Shown: positions 35,572 through 45,875, counted from the first letter of the stretch. The stretch: 64,000 bases of DNA from Legionella hackeliae (GCF_000953655.1 NZ_LN681225.1:946001-1010000); one strand, 5' to 3'. Program-made: numbers and translations. The notes: generated from the letters alone by a model not told the origin.

Positions 35572-36894
35572 CTAAAGTCGTTCAAAAATAGTCCGTGTAT
35601 TAAAGCCGAACAAACGCTCATGCATACGGTAAGCATATTCGTCAGTCATGTTCGCAATATAGTCACAGACCACTCTAAAAGCTGAGAGCTCATTGTTAGC
35701 CTGGTGAAACCGGTCACGGTTTTTAGTATCAAGTAAACTACCTGGATTTGAACTTATCGCTTCAAAAAGACGCAGTACTACTGTTTGTCCTCCATATTCA
35801 AAGGTACGTGCCTCTTGAGAATCGATAACATATTGATAAATGCGATTTTTAAAATAGTCAAGCAAGGCAGCAGCTTCTGGCAGAAGAACGATATTATGTT
35901 TAAGTAATTGATTTTCAAAATTTTCATGGGTCACAGCAATTTCTGTCGCTGTAACAAAATAATTAACAATTTCACCGATACTTTGTTTACGCTGACAAAG
36001 TTCTTGACTGAATAATCCATTGATTAACTGCTCTTTATTGCTGGCAAGAGGGGTTTCAGCGAGTAATGAGCAAAAAAGTTCATTATCAAGTTGTTCGCGG
36101 TTAATAAGACGTAAATGAATGGCATCTTCCAAATCATGTACCCCATAAGCAATGTCATCCGCTACATTCATAATTGAGCAATCAAAACTATGGAAGGCTG
36201 ATTTACCATGTTGTTTTGCTTGAGGCTGTTTAGCTAACGATTGAAAAAGAAAGTGATCGTTCTCACTAAAAGGAGACAGGAGCCATTCGACTTCAGCCTG
36301 TTCACTTTCAAAATAGGCTTTAGGAGGTAACCAATCATTAACCCGAATAGTTTTATGTTGAGACTCGCTTGCATCAGGTAATGAGGTAGCAACGACCTGT
36401 GCTCGATTAACCGGATATTTAAGAATTCCCAAGAGTGAGCGTCTTGTTAAATCCAAACCAAAACTGCCATAGCTATCTTCAATTTTGGTTAGCAAACGCA
36501 ATGTTTGGCCATTGCCCTCAAACCCTCCATGATTGCGCATCATATAATTTAGGGCAACTTCACCGCCATGACCAAAAGGAGGATGGCCAATGTCGTGAAG
36601 CAAGCAGATGACAGAGATTAAATCATCACTTGGCAATAGACTGGGAAGAATACTTTGTTGCTGGTTAATAGCAAGATTACGAACAATACTTCGACCTATA
36701 GAAGCAACTTCGAGGGAATGGGTTAAACGAGTGCGATGGAAATCACCTTCATCAGTGCCTAAGATTTGTGTTTTTCGTTGTAATCGACGAAAAGCTGGAC
36801 AATGAATAACCCTTGTTCGGTCTCTTTCATAAGGATCACGATGATCTTGAGTGCCTCGTTGATGGGTTTGTCCAGAGCGTCTATGAGTCCACAT
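35572..36894 (-). CDS. dgt: Deoxyguanosinetriphosphate triphosphohydrolase-like HD protein
   Basis: 440 residues of the dNTP triphosphohydrolase family, splitting dNTP to deoxynucleoside and triphosphate. HD-domain metal ligands are visible: RTRLTHSLEVASIGR, then LLHDIGHPPFGHGGEVAL and NVADDIAYGVHDLEDA. FRRLQRKTQIL near the N-terminus and the C-terminal segment MTDEYAYRMHERLFG are also typical. The length matches the long (type 1/Dgt-like) enzymes. Single gene with about 90 bases between its end and the FAD gene start region; it could be cotranscribed upstream but spacing does not demand it. Confidence 0.93.
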   Translation of the reverse strand: MWTHRRSGQTHQRGTQDHRDPYERDRTRVIHCPAFRRLQRKTQILGTDEGDFHRTRLTHSLEVASIGRSIVRNLAINQQQSILPSLLPSDDLISVICLLHDIGHPPFGHGGEVALNYMMRNHGGFEGNGQTLRLLTKIEDSYGSFGLDLTRRSLLGILKYPVNRAQVVATSLPDASESQHKTIRVNDWLPPKAYFESEQAEVEWLLSPFSENDHFLFQSLAKQPQAKQHGKSAFHSFDCSIMNVADDIAYGVHDLEDAIHLRLINREQLDNELFCSLLAETPLASNKEQLINGLFSQELCQRKQSIGEIVNYFVTATEIAVTHENFENQLLKHNIVLLPEAAALLDYFKNRIYQYVIDSQEARTFEYGGQTVVLRLFEAISSNPGSLLDTKNRDRFHQANNELSAFRVVCDYIANMTDEYAYRMHERLFGFNTRTIFERL

Positions 36895-37097
36895 TTTAGT
36901 TTAACAATGCAAAATTTTATACTTTATGCGATTGTATGAAGAGAAACAATACAAATTGCTAAAGTTTTTTAAGATTTTAAAGATAACAAGTAGGAGAAAG
37001 TATAAGACAGCAACGGATGAGCATCCATCCCGTATAAGAATAAGGCTTACCCGTCCGCATATTTTGGAGGTGACAAGCTCAAAAAAGGGGAGAGGTT

Positions 37098-37625
37098 ATG
37101 AAAAAAATAAAAATTCTAACAGTATGCTTATGTGTCGGTAGTCTCTCTGCTTGCACAACCCCTGAAAAGACAAATTATATGTCTTATCCGGGTTACCAGC
37201 CTTATGCCTATGAGCAAACTTATTACTATCAAACCTATGATGGAGGAGTTGATTACCGCTATTCGTCCGGGAATGTGAACGTCCCTAACTCCTACCATGT
37301 AGGCCTTGATCATTCGCCCACCTCACATAAAGCCGTGGATAGTAATTGGGTTCATAGCCAGAATCCTCAAGGATATACCATTGAAATAACCGAAGGAGAT
37401 AAAGCGTCTCAGGTTGCAGCAAAACTGTATAAGGTTCCTAAAACAGACAGAACTGCGCAAATAAAATCTTATCGTGGTAATGGAAAAGCCTATTACAAAG
37501 GAGTTTATGGTACTTATAACAGTTATGAAGATGCTCAAAAAGCATTAAATAATCTTCCTCCAAACGTTAAACAAGGAGCAAATATTAAAAACTGGAGTAA
37601 CATTCAAGAGAATACAGCAGAGTAA
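37098..37625 (+). CDS. SPOR-domain lipoprotein
   Basis: 175 residues with a lipoprotein signal peptide: basic start, hydrophobic core and lipobox LSAC (Cys19 region). A Tyr-rich segment follows (PYAYEQTYYYQTYDG). The C-terminal 85 residues form a SPOR domain (YTIEITEGDKASQVAAKLY, then AYYKGVYGTYNSYEDAQKAL), which binds denuded septal peptidoglycan. Anchored in the outer or inner membrane, it probably acts at the division site or in cell-wall maintenance. It is convergent with lspM, 13 bases apart. Confidence 0.85.
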   Translation: MKKIKILTVCLCVGSLSACTTPEKTNYMSYPGYQPYAYEQTYYYQTYDGGVDYRYSSGNVNVPNSYHVGLDHSPTSHKAVDSNWVHSQNPQGYTIEITEGDKASQVAAKLYKVPKTDRTAQIKSYRGNGKAYYKGVYGTYNSYEDAQKALNNLPPNVKQGANIKNWSNIQENTAE

Positions 37626-37638
37626 AAACCCTAAAAGC

Positions 37639-38109
37639 TTATTTTATTGCAATGATAATAGTGAGTTTTACCACGCCGGGTGTATCAGTACGCTCGGCGC
37701 TAAATTGTTTAAGAATGAGTGCATAATCATTGGATAGTTTCCATAGCCAGGCTAAAAACTGTGTAAATGGAACTTGTTCAAAAGAAAGTTGAATTTCACC
37801 TTGTCCTGTCTGCTGCAATTGATAAGTGAAGGGGCGTAATGAACCAGTATTCAGTTGACTTCCGATAAGCGCAAGTAATTTGGAACTGGTTATGGGTTGA
37901 GGTATTTTTTGATTTTTGGGTTTTTTGCGTACTTGCTCCATCCAGGCTAGAGTTTCCTTTTTTTCCTGCAATTGTGTTGATTTGGTATCGACTGCTGTTA
38001 CCAGAGGAGAGTAGATTAGAAGATAAAATAAATAAAAAATAATGCAAGCTGCGGCGATACCAACCATCCAACGCTCACGTTCATTGAGATTATTCCAGTA
38101 GTTCATCAC
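37639..38109 (-). CDS. lspM: Type II secretion protein M
   Basis: 156 residues with the GspM plan: short cytoplasmic start, one hydrophobic segment at about 16-36 (VGIAAACIIFYLFYLLIY), then a periplasmic domain (ending VKLTIIIAIK). It partners GspL in the inner-membrane platform of the type II secretion system that exports Legionella proteases and lipases. The start (GTG at 38109 or the following ATG) overlaps the lspL stop, giving translational coupling. No other lsp genes are in the window, consistent with the scattered lsp loci of Legionella. Confidence 0.88.
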   Translation of the reverse strand: MMNYWNNLNERERWMVGIAAACIIFYLFYLLIYSPLVTAVDTKSTQLQEKKETLAWMEQVRKKPKNQKIPQPITSSKLLALIGSQLNTGSLRPFTYQLQQTGQGEIQLSFEQVPFTQFLAWLWKLSNDYALILKQFSAERTDTPGVVKLTIIIAIK

Positions 38110-39275
38110 AAGCTTAACTCCAAAGTACCTACAACCTTGTTATTTTCTGTCGACGCTTGGGTTTGTCTAACTTGAATGTTTGTCTTCTGTAATTGAGTTT
38201 GTAAATTCTCTAACTCTTCAAAATTTTTAGTCGTTAATGTAACCAGAAGTGTTTGATTTTGATAGCGAATCTGCGAAAAATCCAGGACTTTGTTTTTCGA
38301 TACTTTGGCTAAGGTGTTAAGTAGTAGCCAAAAGTTGCTGTCTGTATTGTTTTGATTCGATTTAAGTAATTGCGTGATACGAAATTTAGGGCTAATAACT
38401 TGTTGTGCCTGAGGAAAAAACTGATGATAGATAATCGCAATTTGTGTATCTACAGCCGAGGTATCTCGGTTTAACTGATATAGTTTAATCGCGTTACTAC
38501 CAAGCAACGTCACAATCCAAAGAATGCTCATCAATAAGGCTGCTTGATACCAGCGTTTAGCAATAGTCGTAGTACCCCCACGTGACAATTCACCTTGGCA
38601 AAGGTTCATAACTTTCTGAGTTCGCAAGCGTTGAGCAATCCAGGTGTAGTCATTGTCTTGTAATGTTGTTATCGAGGTGTTGTTAAGAATGGACAGTAAT
38701 AGCTGGTTGCTATTAGTAAAAGTATAAATTGAATAATTCTCCGTACTTGAACTTAATTTTTGTAAGTAAAAATTGGCCAAATCAGGACTAAGAGCGCCCT
38801 GAAATCCTTCTTCGTTAATGAGTAAGCAGGAACTGAGAACTGCAATTTCTTGTGTATTAAGTGCAAACCAATCCAGAGTAATACTGTCAAATTCAATGTT
38901 CAGGTCGTCAAATTTGTTGATGAGTTCAGTAAGATAATGTTTGTCCCCAACGACTATTAGATACTGTCCGTTTTGATAATAGTGGCGATCAAAAGCAAAA
39001 TGTAATGAGCTCACATTTTGTGCAAGCTTATCTTCTAATGCAAAGGGAATTGCTGCGCGGGCTTTTTTTTCAGCGAGCCACGGTAATGTCAGGCTATGAA
39101 GACTGAACAGTTGTGCTGATAGGACAAGAACCGTGCGACAATTTTTTTGTAGCAGTTTAATTTCATCGAAATTACGTTTTTCCAGAGGAGCAACAACCTG
39201 CCCCTGTTGATCAAGACTCAAACTTAGGCAGCCGTCTTCATTGAAATGATGGATAAATAGAAAGCATGTAACCAC
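38106..39275 (-). CDS. lspL: Type II secretion protein L
   Basis: GspL-type protein: an actin-like cytoplasmic domain (FSLHSLTLPWLAEKKARAAIPFALEDKL), a single hydrophobic segment near residue 270 (ALLMSILWIVTLLGSNAI) and a periplasmic ferredoxin-like domain. It links the secretion ATPase to the inner-membrane complex through GspM. The frame stays open to 39335, but the first codon there would be TTG inside a hairpin; I prefer GTG at 39275, with AGGA 8 bases upstream, giving 389 residues. It overlaps lspM by a few bases. Confidence 0.88.
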   Translation of the reverse strand: MVTCFLFIHHFNEDGCLSLSLDQQGQVVAPLEKRNFDEIKLLQKNCRTVLVLSAQLFSLHSLTLPWLAEKKARAAIPFALEDKLAQNVSSLHFAFDRHYYQNGQYLIVVGDKHYLTELINKFDDLNIEFDSITLDWFALNTQEIAVLSSCLLINEEGFQGALSPDLANFYLQKLSSSTENYSIYTFTNSNQLLLSILNNTSITTLQDNDYTWIAQRLRTQKVMNLCQGELSRGGTTTIAKRWYQAALLMSILWIVTLLGSNAIKLYQLNRDTSAVDTQIAIIYHQFFPQAQQVISPKFRITQLLKSNQNNTDSNFWLLLNTLAKVSKNKVLDFSQIRYQNQTLLVTLTTKNFEELENLQTQLQKTNIQVRQTQASTENNKVVGTLELSL

Positions 39276-39310
39276 GCGGCGTCCTTTGTATTGATTACCT
39301 TCTGCTTTGT

Positions 39311-39337
39311 AATTGCTCTGGAGATACCAGAGCAATT
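39311..39337. terminator. Hairpin between mltB and lspL
   Basis: Eleven-base inverted repeat AATTGCTCTGG, loop AGATA, CCAGAGCAATT, 25 bases after the mltB stop. It lacks a long T-run, so it may attenuate rather than fully terminate transcription from mltB into lspL. Confidence 0.5.
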
Positions 39338-39361
39338 AAGCGAAATTGTTATAGGTGAAGC

Positions 39362-40384
39362 TTACACGTATGCGTATTTCTTGCCAATATTCGCAGAGGA
39401 TGCCCATTGCATTTTTAATTGCTGAGCGAGTAGATAAACAACCATGGCATACTGTGGACTAGAGTTGTAGCGAGTGATTACATAAAAATTAGGATAGGCC
39501 AGCCAGTACTCAGCGCCAGTTTGGGTTGTTAATTCAATCAAACCAACTTTTGAAGGACTGTGCAAGGAGGCTGTTAATGGCTTAACTCCTGCTGCAGCTA
39601 ACTGTTGCCAGCGATAGGCGGCACTTTTGTAGCCCGTATTGATTTTTTTATAAGAACTTCCTAGTATTTTGGCGGGCTGAGCAACACCTTGGTTCATTTG
39701 CCAACCATGTTTATGAAAATAATTTGCAACACTGGCAATAACTGCTTCATCATCATTAACTAAATCTTTCTTGGCATTGCCAGAAAAATCAACCGCATAA
39801 TAACGATAGCTGCTCGGCATGAATTGTGGTTTACCTATTGCACCTGCATAAGATCCCATATATTCAGTAGGAGAGACGCGGTGCTCTCTGCAAAGTAGCA
39901 AGTATTCTCTAAGTTCTTTAGTAAAAAAAGCAGAGCGTTTTGGATAATTAAACGCAAGAGTGGATAACGCATCAATGACACGATAATTCCCTTGATTTTT
40001 ACCATAGAGTGTTTCAACACCTAAAATAGCCACAATGATGTTCGCGGGTACACCGTATTTTTTTTCTGCTTTTTCAAGCGCTTCCCGGTTAGCTGTCCAA
40101 AATGCAATACCACCTTGTACACGCTCAGGAGTTAAAAACAACTGCTTATAAACATCCCAGCTCTTCTTTTCATAAGGTTTTTCCATGGACTCAATAATCT
40201 GGGGCTGTAGTTTGACATCATCCATGATTTGCGTCAGTTCTTTTTTATTAAAACCGTGTTCTTGCACCATGTTATTTATAAAACGCTGTACATCTTTACG
40301 TTGAGTGAACGCTGTATCAGCTTGAAGAACGTCACAAATTGAAAATGTAACTAAGGCCAAACAGAGCGTGATTAATCGTCGCAT
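39362..40384 (-). CDS. mltB: Membrane-bound lytic murein transglycosylase B
   Basis: Cleaves the MurNAc-GlcNAc bond of peptidoglycan with formation of anhydro-MurNAc. 340 residues with a signal peptide (LITLCLALVTFSICDVLQA). SLT-B family motifs are clear: catalytic Glu in AILGVETLYGKNQG, then YAGAIGKPQFMPSSYRYYA, KDLVNDDEAVIASVANYFHKHGW. The C-terminal YNSSPQYAMVVYLLAQQL is also typical. The signal sequence has a Cys (ICDVL) but no good lipobox, so it may be soluble periplasmic rather than lipidated. Confidence 0.93.
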   Translation of the reverse strand: MRRLITLCLALVTFSICDVLQADTAFTQRKDVQRFINNMVQEHGFNKKELTQIMDDVKLQPQIIESMEKPYEKKSWDVYKQLFLTPERVQGGIAFWTANREALEKAEKKYGVPANIIVAILGVETLYGKNQGNYRVIDALSTLAFNYPKRSAFFTKELREYLLLCREHRVSPTEYMGSYAGAIGKPQFMPSSYRYYAVDFSGNAKKDLVNDDEAVIASVANYFHKHGWQMNQGVAQPAKILGSSYKKINTGYKSAAYRWQQLAAAGVKPLTASLHSPSKVGLIELTTQTGAEYWLAYPNFYVITRYNSSPQYAMVVYLLAQQLKMQWASSANIGKKYAYV

Positions 40385-40600
40385 TGGTCATCCTTTATTA
40401 ATCTTAAATTATCGAGTTTAGTATAAAAAAAAATCAACAGCAAATTGCATCTTAATGAAAATGCCACGATCATCCGTATTTTTAACCCAATTTGCAAATG
40501 TAATTTTGTGAAAATTTCTGCGAGGTTTAATTTATCAATTGCCTAACAAGAATCTTCTATGTATGTTTATCGATTGAACTTGGAAACAAAGGGAGTTGGA

Positions 40601-42310
40601 ATGAAGTTGGGAAAGACAATTATAGCTGTCTATGCGGGTTTATTTACAATTCCCCAGGGCTATGCAGCGACAATGGAAACAGTGTGGGGAAATATCGCTT
40701 CTCAAACTGAATTACTTAGTGCCTTTTCTCTTGTGCAAAAATCAACAATACCGACAGGTTTAACATTACCTGAAGCAAGTACTACAAAAAGCGAGAATAC
40801 ACTGCAGTTTGTCAAAGGACATCGTGATAGTTTCGATGTAAGTCATGCTCGCTATAATCAATATTATCAAGACATCCCTGTATGGGCCGCACAAGTTATT
40901 TATCACACTCCAAAACAAGGTTTAAATAACACGGTTACCGGACAACTCGTTAAAGATATTGCTCAAGATATTCCACAACTGGACGCAAAACTCTCAGTAG
41001 ATAATGCGAAAGATATCGCTCAGAGGCATTCACCTGGTTCGCAGAACATGGTTGTAAAAAAAATCATATACCTAAAAAACAAATCACATAAAGCGGTAAT
41101 GGCTTATTTAGTCTCCTATGCTGCCAATAAGAATAAAATGCCGTCGTTACCTCATTTCATCATTGATGCTAACACCGGAGAAATATTACGCTTCTGGGAT
41201 GGGTTGCAAACAGGCTCTGAGATAGGACAGGGTTATGGTGGATTTACATTTAGTAATTTGAAATATCGACCTGGTCGATATCAATTCGGGGTGGTGAGGT
41301 CTGGTATCAAAACTTTGAATAAATTAAATATTACTTTTAAGTCAGGAGTGTGTTATGCAACTAATTTTGTATTTTCAGTAATAAATCTAAAAAATAAGTC
41401 GGTAAATTCATTGCCATTTGAATTACCTGTTTCCAGTTTAGATGCAAAAAATTATAGATTAAATCCTTTTAGTTATCCGTGCAGTGCCCCTAACTATCGC
41501 AATGTGAGTGATAATAATTCGGCACCAGTGAATGGTGGATGGTCTCCGGTGAATGATGTAATCTTTTTTGTCAAGAAAGCTTACGACATGTACATCGTTA
41601 AATACAATGTAGCCTCACCAATTGAACATAAACAGCTACGTCTATATACCCACATTGATGACTATGACAATGCCTTTGCTTGTTCGCCGGCTTGTATGCG
41701 GGACTCAGGCATTAACGGTCCTCAACAATTAGTTTTTGGCAATGGTGGAGTTGATGATGCGCCTTATACTGACATAGGTACATCAGGGCATGAGTTTGCT
41801 CATATTGTTACTGATAATTTTTCAGAACTAGTTTACGACGGTCAGTCTGGAGGAATCAATGAGTCATTCTCAGACATGGCTGAATTTGCCCTTAAAAGTT
41901 ATTTGAAGGCCCAATATCCTTGGATATGGGATGGTAAAGATTGGACCATTGGTTTGGAAACCAGCAAAGTCAAGAAACCTTTGCGATATATGAACAATCC
42001 CCCTCTTGATGGGGATTCCATTGATGATGCCAGGGATTATTATTCTGGACTAGATGTGCACCATTCAAGTGGTGTTTTTAATAAGGCATTTTATCTGCTT
42101 AGTGTGACTTCGGGTTGGTCTGTCGATAAGGCATTTCGGGTTATGCTTGATGCCAATATGAATTATTGGACACCAAGAACCAGTTTTAATCGTGCAGCAT
42201 GTGGTGTTATACAGGCAGCTAAACAGCGTGGTTACAAATATCAGGATGTTATCAGTGCTTTTAATCGTGTTGGAGTTTTCTGTGGTTCTGAAGCTCCTTT
42301 GATAGGATGA
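40601..42310 (+). CDS. Secreted M4 (thermolysin-type) zinc metalloprotease
   Basis: About 569 residues from ATG 40601 (MKLGKTIIAVYAG), with GGGAG upstream and a signal peptide ending near GYAA; an ATG at 40559 is unlikely. After a propeptide (FTP/PepSY-type, residues about 50-190) the catalytic domain carries HEFAH at 397-401, the third zinc ligand Glu421 in GGINESFSDMAE at the standard spacing, and LDVHHSSGVFNKAFYLL with the catalytic His. It resembles Legionella ProA-type proteases and is very likely exported by type II secretion, whose lspL/lspM genes lie 1.3 kb away. Divergent from mltB. Confidence 0.93.
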   Translation: MKLGKTIIAVYAGLFTIPQGYAATMETVWGNIASQTELLSAFSLVQKSTIPTGLTLPEASTTKSENTLQFVKGHRDSFDVSHARYNQYYQDIPVWAAQVIYHTPKQGLNNTVTGQLVKDIAQDIPQLDAKLSVDNAKDIAQRHSPGSQNMVVKKIIYLKNKSHKAVMAYLVSYAANKNKMPSLPHFIIDANTGEILRFWDGLQTGSEIGQGYGGFTFSNLKYRPGRYQFGVVRSGIKTLNKLNITFKSGVCYATNFVFSVINLKNKSVNSLPFELPVSSLDAKNYRLNPFSYPCSAPNYRNVSDNNSAPVNGGWSPVNDVIFFVKKAYDMYIVKYNVASPIEHKQLRLYTHIDDYDNAFACSPACMRDSGINGPQQLVFGNGGVDDAPYTDIGTSGHEFAHIVTDNFSELVYDGQSGGINESFSDMAEFALKSYLKAQYPWIWDGKDWTIGLETSKVKKPLRYMNNPPLDGDSIDDARDYYSGLDVHHSSGVFNKAFYLLSVTSGWSVDKAFRVMLDANMNYWTPRTSFNRAACGVIQAAKQRGYKYQDVISAFNRVGVFCGSEAPLIG

Positions 42311-42331
42311 TTTAATGCAGCAAAGTAATTC

Positions 42332-42351
42332 ACTCCCGCAAAAGCGGGAGT
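42332..42351 (+). terminator. Rho-independent terminator after the M4 protease
   Basis: ACTCCCGC, loop AAAA, GCGGGAGT, followed by TGTCTTGTG. It is 20 bases beyond the protease stop and upstream of lepA. Confidence 0.75.
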
Positions 42352-42471
42352 TGTCTTGTGCTTTGAGTAAAGAGGCAGATTTTTTTCCTATTAGTCGTTT
42401 AGATGTAAAGATACTTTCTGGATGCCAATAATTCAGCTAAAATAGCGTAATTTTATAACTAGGTTTTTCAG

Positions 42472-44277
42472 TTGAGCGATTTAACGCGAATTCGTAATTT
42501 TTCTATTATTGCCCATATTGATCATGGTAAATCAACTTTGGCAGATCGATTCATTCAGCTTTGTGGGGGATTATCTGATCGAGAAATGGCCGATCAAGTG
42601 CTTGATTCTATGGATATCGAGCGTGAGCGCGGCATTACCATTAAAGCACAAAGCGTTTCTTTAAATTATAAAGCCCGTGATGGCAAAACATACTTGCTTA
42701 ATTTCATTGATACACCAGGGCATGTGGATTTTAGTTATGAAGTTTCACGCTCATTGGCTGCTTGTGAGGGGGCGATTCTTGTTGTTGATGCTGCCCAGGG
42801 GGTAGAGGCACAAACAGTTGCGGTTTGTTATACCGCGATTGATCAATCCTTAGAAATTCTGCCTGTTCTTAATAAAATTGATTTACCCCAGGCAGAACCT
42901 GAGCGTGTTATTGCTGAAATTGAAGACATCATTGGTCTTGAGGCTCAGGATGCTATTCGTGTTAGTGCGAAAAGTGGCCTTGGTGTTGTAGATGTTCTTG
43001 AAGCGCTGGTAGCACGCATACCATCTCCCAAAGGTGATATTGAAGCTCCTCTTCAAGCTCTGATTATTGATTCCTGGTTTGACAGCTATCTGGGAGTGGT
43101 ATCTCTGGTTCGCATTGCCAATGGTTCGCTTAAAAAGGGCGATAAAATGCGAGTGATGTCGACCGGAAAAACGTATGAAATTGATCAGGTGGGCATATTT
43201 ACACCTAAGCGAACAAAACTTGATATTTTGCAGGCCGGTGAAGTTGGGTATGTGGTTGCCGGCATTAAAGACATTCAAGGAGCGCCAGTTGGTGATACGT
43301 TGACTCTGGAGAAGAATCAAGCATCAGCGCCATTGCCGGGATTTCAAAAAGTTAAACCCCAGGTTTACGCCGGATTATTCCCCATCAGCGCCGATGATTT
43401 TGAGTCATTCCGTGAAGCATTGGCAAAACTTAGTTTAAATGATGCTTCTTTGTTTTATGAACCCGAATCGTCTGAGGCATTAGGTTTTGGATTTCGCTGC
43501 GGTTTCCTGGGCATGTTACATATGGAAATTATCCAGGAACGGTTGGAGCGAGAGTATAATCTGGATTTGATTTCCACAGCTCCCACCGTGGTTTATCAGG
43601 TTGTCACTACAAAAGGTGACACGGTGATGATTGATAACCCTTCGCAATTACCGCCGCCTCAGCAAATCAAACAAATGTTTGAACCTATTGTGCGCGCTAA
43701 TATTTTGGTACCTCAGGATTATTTAGGACAAATTATCAGTCTTTGCGTTGAACGACGTGGGTCGCAAGTTAATATGACTTATAGCGGTCGCCAGGTATCA
43801 GTCACCTATGATTTACCGATGAGTGAAGTTGTGTCTGACTTTTTCGATCGTTTAAAATCAGTAAGTCGTGGTTATGCATCATTGGACTATAATTTCTTGC
43901 GTTTTGAGGAAGCTGATTTAGTAAAAATGGATGTCTTAATTAATAGTGAACGTGTTGATGCATTGGCTGTGATTGTCCACAAAAGTGACGCTTACAGTCG
44001 CGGCAGGGCATTAGTAGAAAAAATGCAAGAGTTAATACCTCGGCAAATGTTCGATGTAGCGATTCAGGCTGCATTAGGCAATCACATTATTGCTCGCCAG
44101 ACGGTAAAAGCACTGCGTAAAAATGTTACAGCAAAATGCTACGGTGGAGATGTTAGCCGTAAAAGAAAATTATTAGAAAAACAAAAAGCGGGTAAAAAAC
44201 GCATGAAGCAGGTCGGGCATGTGGAAATTCCACAAGAAGCATTTATGGCTGTTTTTCAAACCGAAAGAAAAAAATAG
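42472..44277 (+). CDS. lepA: Elongation factor 4 (LepA)
   Basis: Ribosomal GTPase that can back-translocate tRNA and aids 30S maturation under stress. 601 residues. G motifs: [42 protein letters not shown]. The LepA-specific C-terminal domain is present ([20 protein letters not shown]). The start codon is TTG (TTGAGCGATTTAACG), which fits the [11 protein letters not shown] beginning of LepA proteins. First gene of lepA-lepB-rnc, the common proteobacterial order. Confidence 0.97.
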   Translation: MSDLTRIRNFSIIAHIDHGKSTLADRFIQLCGGLSDREMADQVLDSMDIERERGITIKAQSVSLNYKARDGKTYLLNFIDTPGHVDFSYEVSRSLAACEGAILVVDAAQGVEAQTVAVCYTAIDQSLEILPVLNKIDLPQAEPERVIAEIEDIIGLEAQDAIRVSAKSGLGVVDVLEALVARIPSPKGDIEAPLQALIIDSWFDSYLGVVSLVRIANGSLKKGDKMRVMSTGKTYEIDQVGIFTPKRTKLDILQAGEVGYVVAGIKDIQGAPVGDTLTLEKNQASAPLPGFQKVKPQVYAGLFPISADDFESFREALAKLSLNDASLFYEPESSEALGFGFRCGFLGMLHMEIIQERLEREYNLDLISTAPTVVYQVVTTKGDTVMIDNPSQLPPPQQIKQMFEPIVRANILVPQDYLGQIISLCVERRGSQVNMTYSGRQVSVTYDLPMSEVVSDFFDRLKSVSRGYASLDYNFLRFEEADLVKMDVLINSERVDALAVIVHKSDAYSRGRALVEKMQELIPRQMFDVAIQAALGNHIIARQTVKALRKNVTAKCYGGDVSRKRKLLEKQKAGKKRMKQVGHVEIPQEAFMAVFQTERKK

Positions 44278-44367
44278 CACAATAGCAATAAATATGAATG
44301 TTATTGTCATGTGCTAATTTTAAACCGCTATTGGATACACAGAATCAAAGGTAGGAATTGTAAAACT

Positions 44368-45123
44368 ATGAATTTTGCTCTTTTATTAGTTGTTCTTTCT
44401 TTAGTCAGTGGTGTTATCTATCTATTAGATATTCTCTTTTTTGCTAAACGAAGAAAGCCTGATCAGAAGCCGGGACGGATAATTGAATATTCTCGTTCTT
44501 TTTTTCCTGTATTCATTCTTGTATTACTTTTACGCTCCTTTTTAGTAGAACCTTTCCGGATTCCTTCTGGTTCGCTAGAGCCAACCTTATTAGTAGGTGA
44601 CTTTGTGGCGGTTAATAAATTTGCCTATGGACTAAGACTTCCAGTTTTAGAGACCAAGATACTGCCAATTTCTAAGCCTAAAGTCGGTGATGTAGCGGTA
44701 TTTCGTTGGCCACCCGATCCTACTTATGACTACATTAAACGTGTTGTAGGCGGGCCGGGTGATAAGGTTAGTTACCATAATAAGGTCTTAATCATTAATG
44801 GCAAGGAAATGAAACAGACATTTGTTGAATATGCAACGGACCAAAGTTCAGGTCATGCTGTTGCAAAATATCGTGAAAATTTAAATGGTGTGGAACACGA
44901 TATCTACATCCGCCCAGATGTTCCTGCTGATGATTTTGATGTTGTTGTCCCTGAAGGGCAATATTTTATGATGGGCGATAATCGTGATGATAGTGCTGAC
45001 AGCCGATTCTGGGGATTTACGCCCGATGAATACCTACGCGGCAAAGCCTTTCTTGTCTGGATGAGTTGGAATGGAAAAACAGATAGTATCCGATGGTCAA
45101 AAATAGGTCGTACTATTCGTTAA
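44368..45123 (+). CDS. lepB: Signal peptidase I
   Basis: Removes signal peptides from exported proteins; inner membrane, active site in the periplasm. About 251 residues from ATG 44368 (MNFALLLVVLSLVSG), which begins at the first membrane segment; the frame open to 44311 would add a poor N-terminus. The second segment (FFPVFILVLLLRSFLVEPF) leads to catalytic Ser in RIPSGSLEPTL; the general-base Lys is in DYIKRVVGGPGD, and box E is GDNRDDSADSRFWG. Operon with lepA and rnc. Confidence 0.95.
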   Translation: MNFALLLVVLSLVSGVIYLLDILFFAKRRKPDQKPGRIIEYSRSFFPVFILVLLLRSFLVEPFRIPSGSLEPTLLVGDFVAVNKFAYGLRLPVLETKILPISKPKVGDVAVFRWPPDPTYDYIKRVVGGPGDKVSYHNKVLIINGKEMKQTFVEYATDQSSGHAVAKYRENLNGVEHDIYIRPDVPADDFDVVVPEGQYFMMGDNRDDSADSRFWGFTPDEYLRGKAFLVWMSWNGKTDSIRWSKIGRTIR

Positions 45124-45188
45124 GGGTAATTTTTAACTAAACTAATTGATAGGGAATTCTAAAGTAACTACTGAATTTGAGGTAAACA

Positions 45189-45875
45189 TTGGGTTCAAGT
45201 GATTTACAACGCCTATGCAGAAGATTAGGTTATCAATTTAAAAACCCTGCTTTTTTAAAGCAGGCATTAACTCACTGTAGTGCTGGCAGCCTGAATAATG
45301 AACGTTATGAATTTTTGGGCGATTCCATATTGAGTTTTGTCATTGCTCATGCACTATTTTCTGAATTTCCAGAACAAACAGAAGGTCAATTAAGTAGACT
45401 GCGGGCCTTTTTGGTCAAAGGTGAGATGCTTGCAGAAATCGCTACTGAAATTGAGTTAGGGGATCATTTGTTTCTTGGGCAGGGTGAATTAAAAAGCGGT
45501 GGTTTTCGCCGTGCTTCAATTCTTGCTGATGCCCTGGAAGCTGTTATCGCTGCCGTTTTTCTTGATGGTGGAATTGAGGCAAGCAAACAATTAGTACTTC
45601 GTTTATACCAATCTCGCTTTGAAGATGAGACATTGCACGATAATTTAAAAGACGCAAAAACACAGTTACAAGAATATTTACAAGCGCATAAAAAACCACT
45701 GCCAGAATATTCCCTGGCAAAAGTTGAGGGCGAAGAGCATGATCAACTATTTTATGTGACTTGCAAAGTCAGTGGTAGAAAAAATCCAACACTAGGTTGC
45801 GGATCGAATCGTCGCAAAGCTGAACAAGAGGCTGCAAAACAGTTACTGCAAGAACTTAAAGGGAATTCCTTGTAG
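45189..45875 (+). CDS. rnc: Ribonuclease III
   Basis: Double-strand RNA endonuclease that matures rRNA and controls mRNA decay. 228 residues. The catalytic signature is NERYEFLGDSILSFVIA with the second acidic site LADALEAVIAAVFLDGG; the dsRNA-binding domain is C-terminal (DAKTQLQEYLQAHKKPLPEY to EAAKQLLQEL). Start is TTG at 45189 with GAGG 7 bases upstream. Third gene after lepA and lepB; era, its usual next partner, is absent here. Confidence 0.95.
   Translation: MGSSDLQRLCRRLGYQFKNPAFLKQALTHCSAGSLNNERYEFLGDSILSFVIAHALFSEFPEQTEGQLSRLRAFLVKGEMLAEIATEIELGDHLFLGQGELKSGGFRRASILADALEAVIAAVFLDGGIEASKQLVLRLYQSRFEDETLHDNLKDAKTQLQEYLQAHKKPLPEYSLAKVEGEEHDQLFYVTCKVSGRKNPTLGCGSNRRKAEQEAAKQLLQELKGNSL

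Noticed and set aside
36926-37141. 71-residue frame before the SPOR lipoprotein
   Set aside because: It overlaps the lipoprotein start in another frame and has basic, AT-driven composition.
42883-43320. 145-residue frame antisense to lepA
   Set aside because: lepA covers the region with conserved motifs; the antisense frame has no family or ribosome site.
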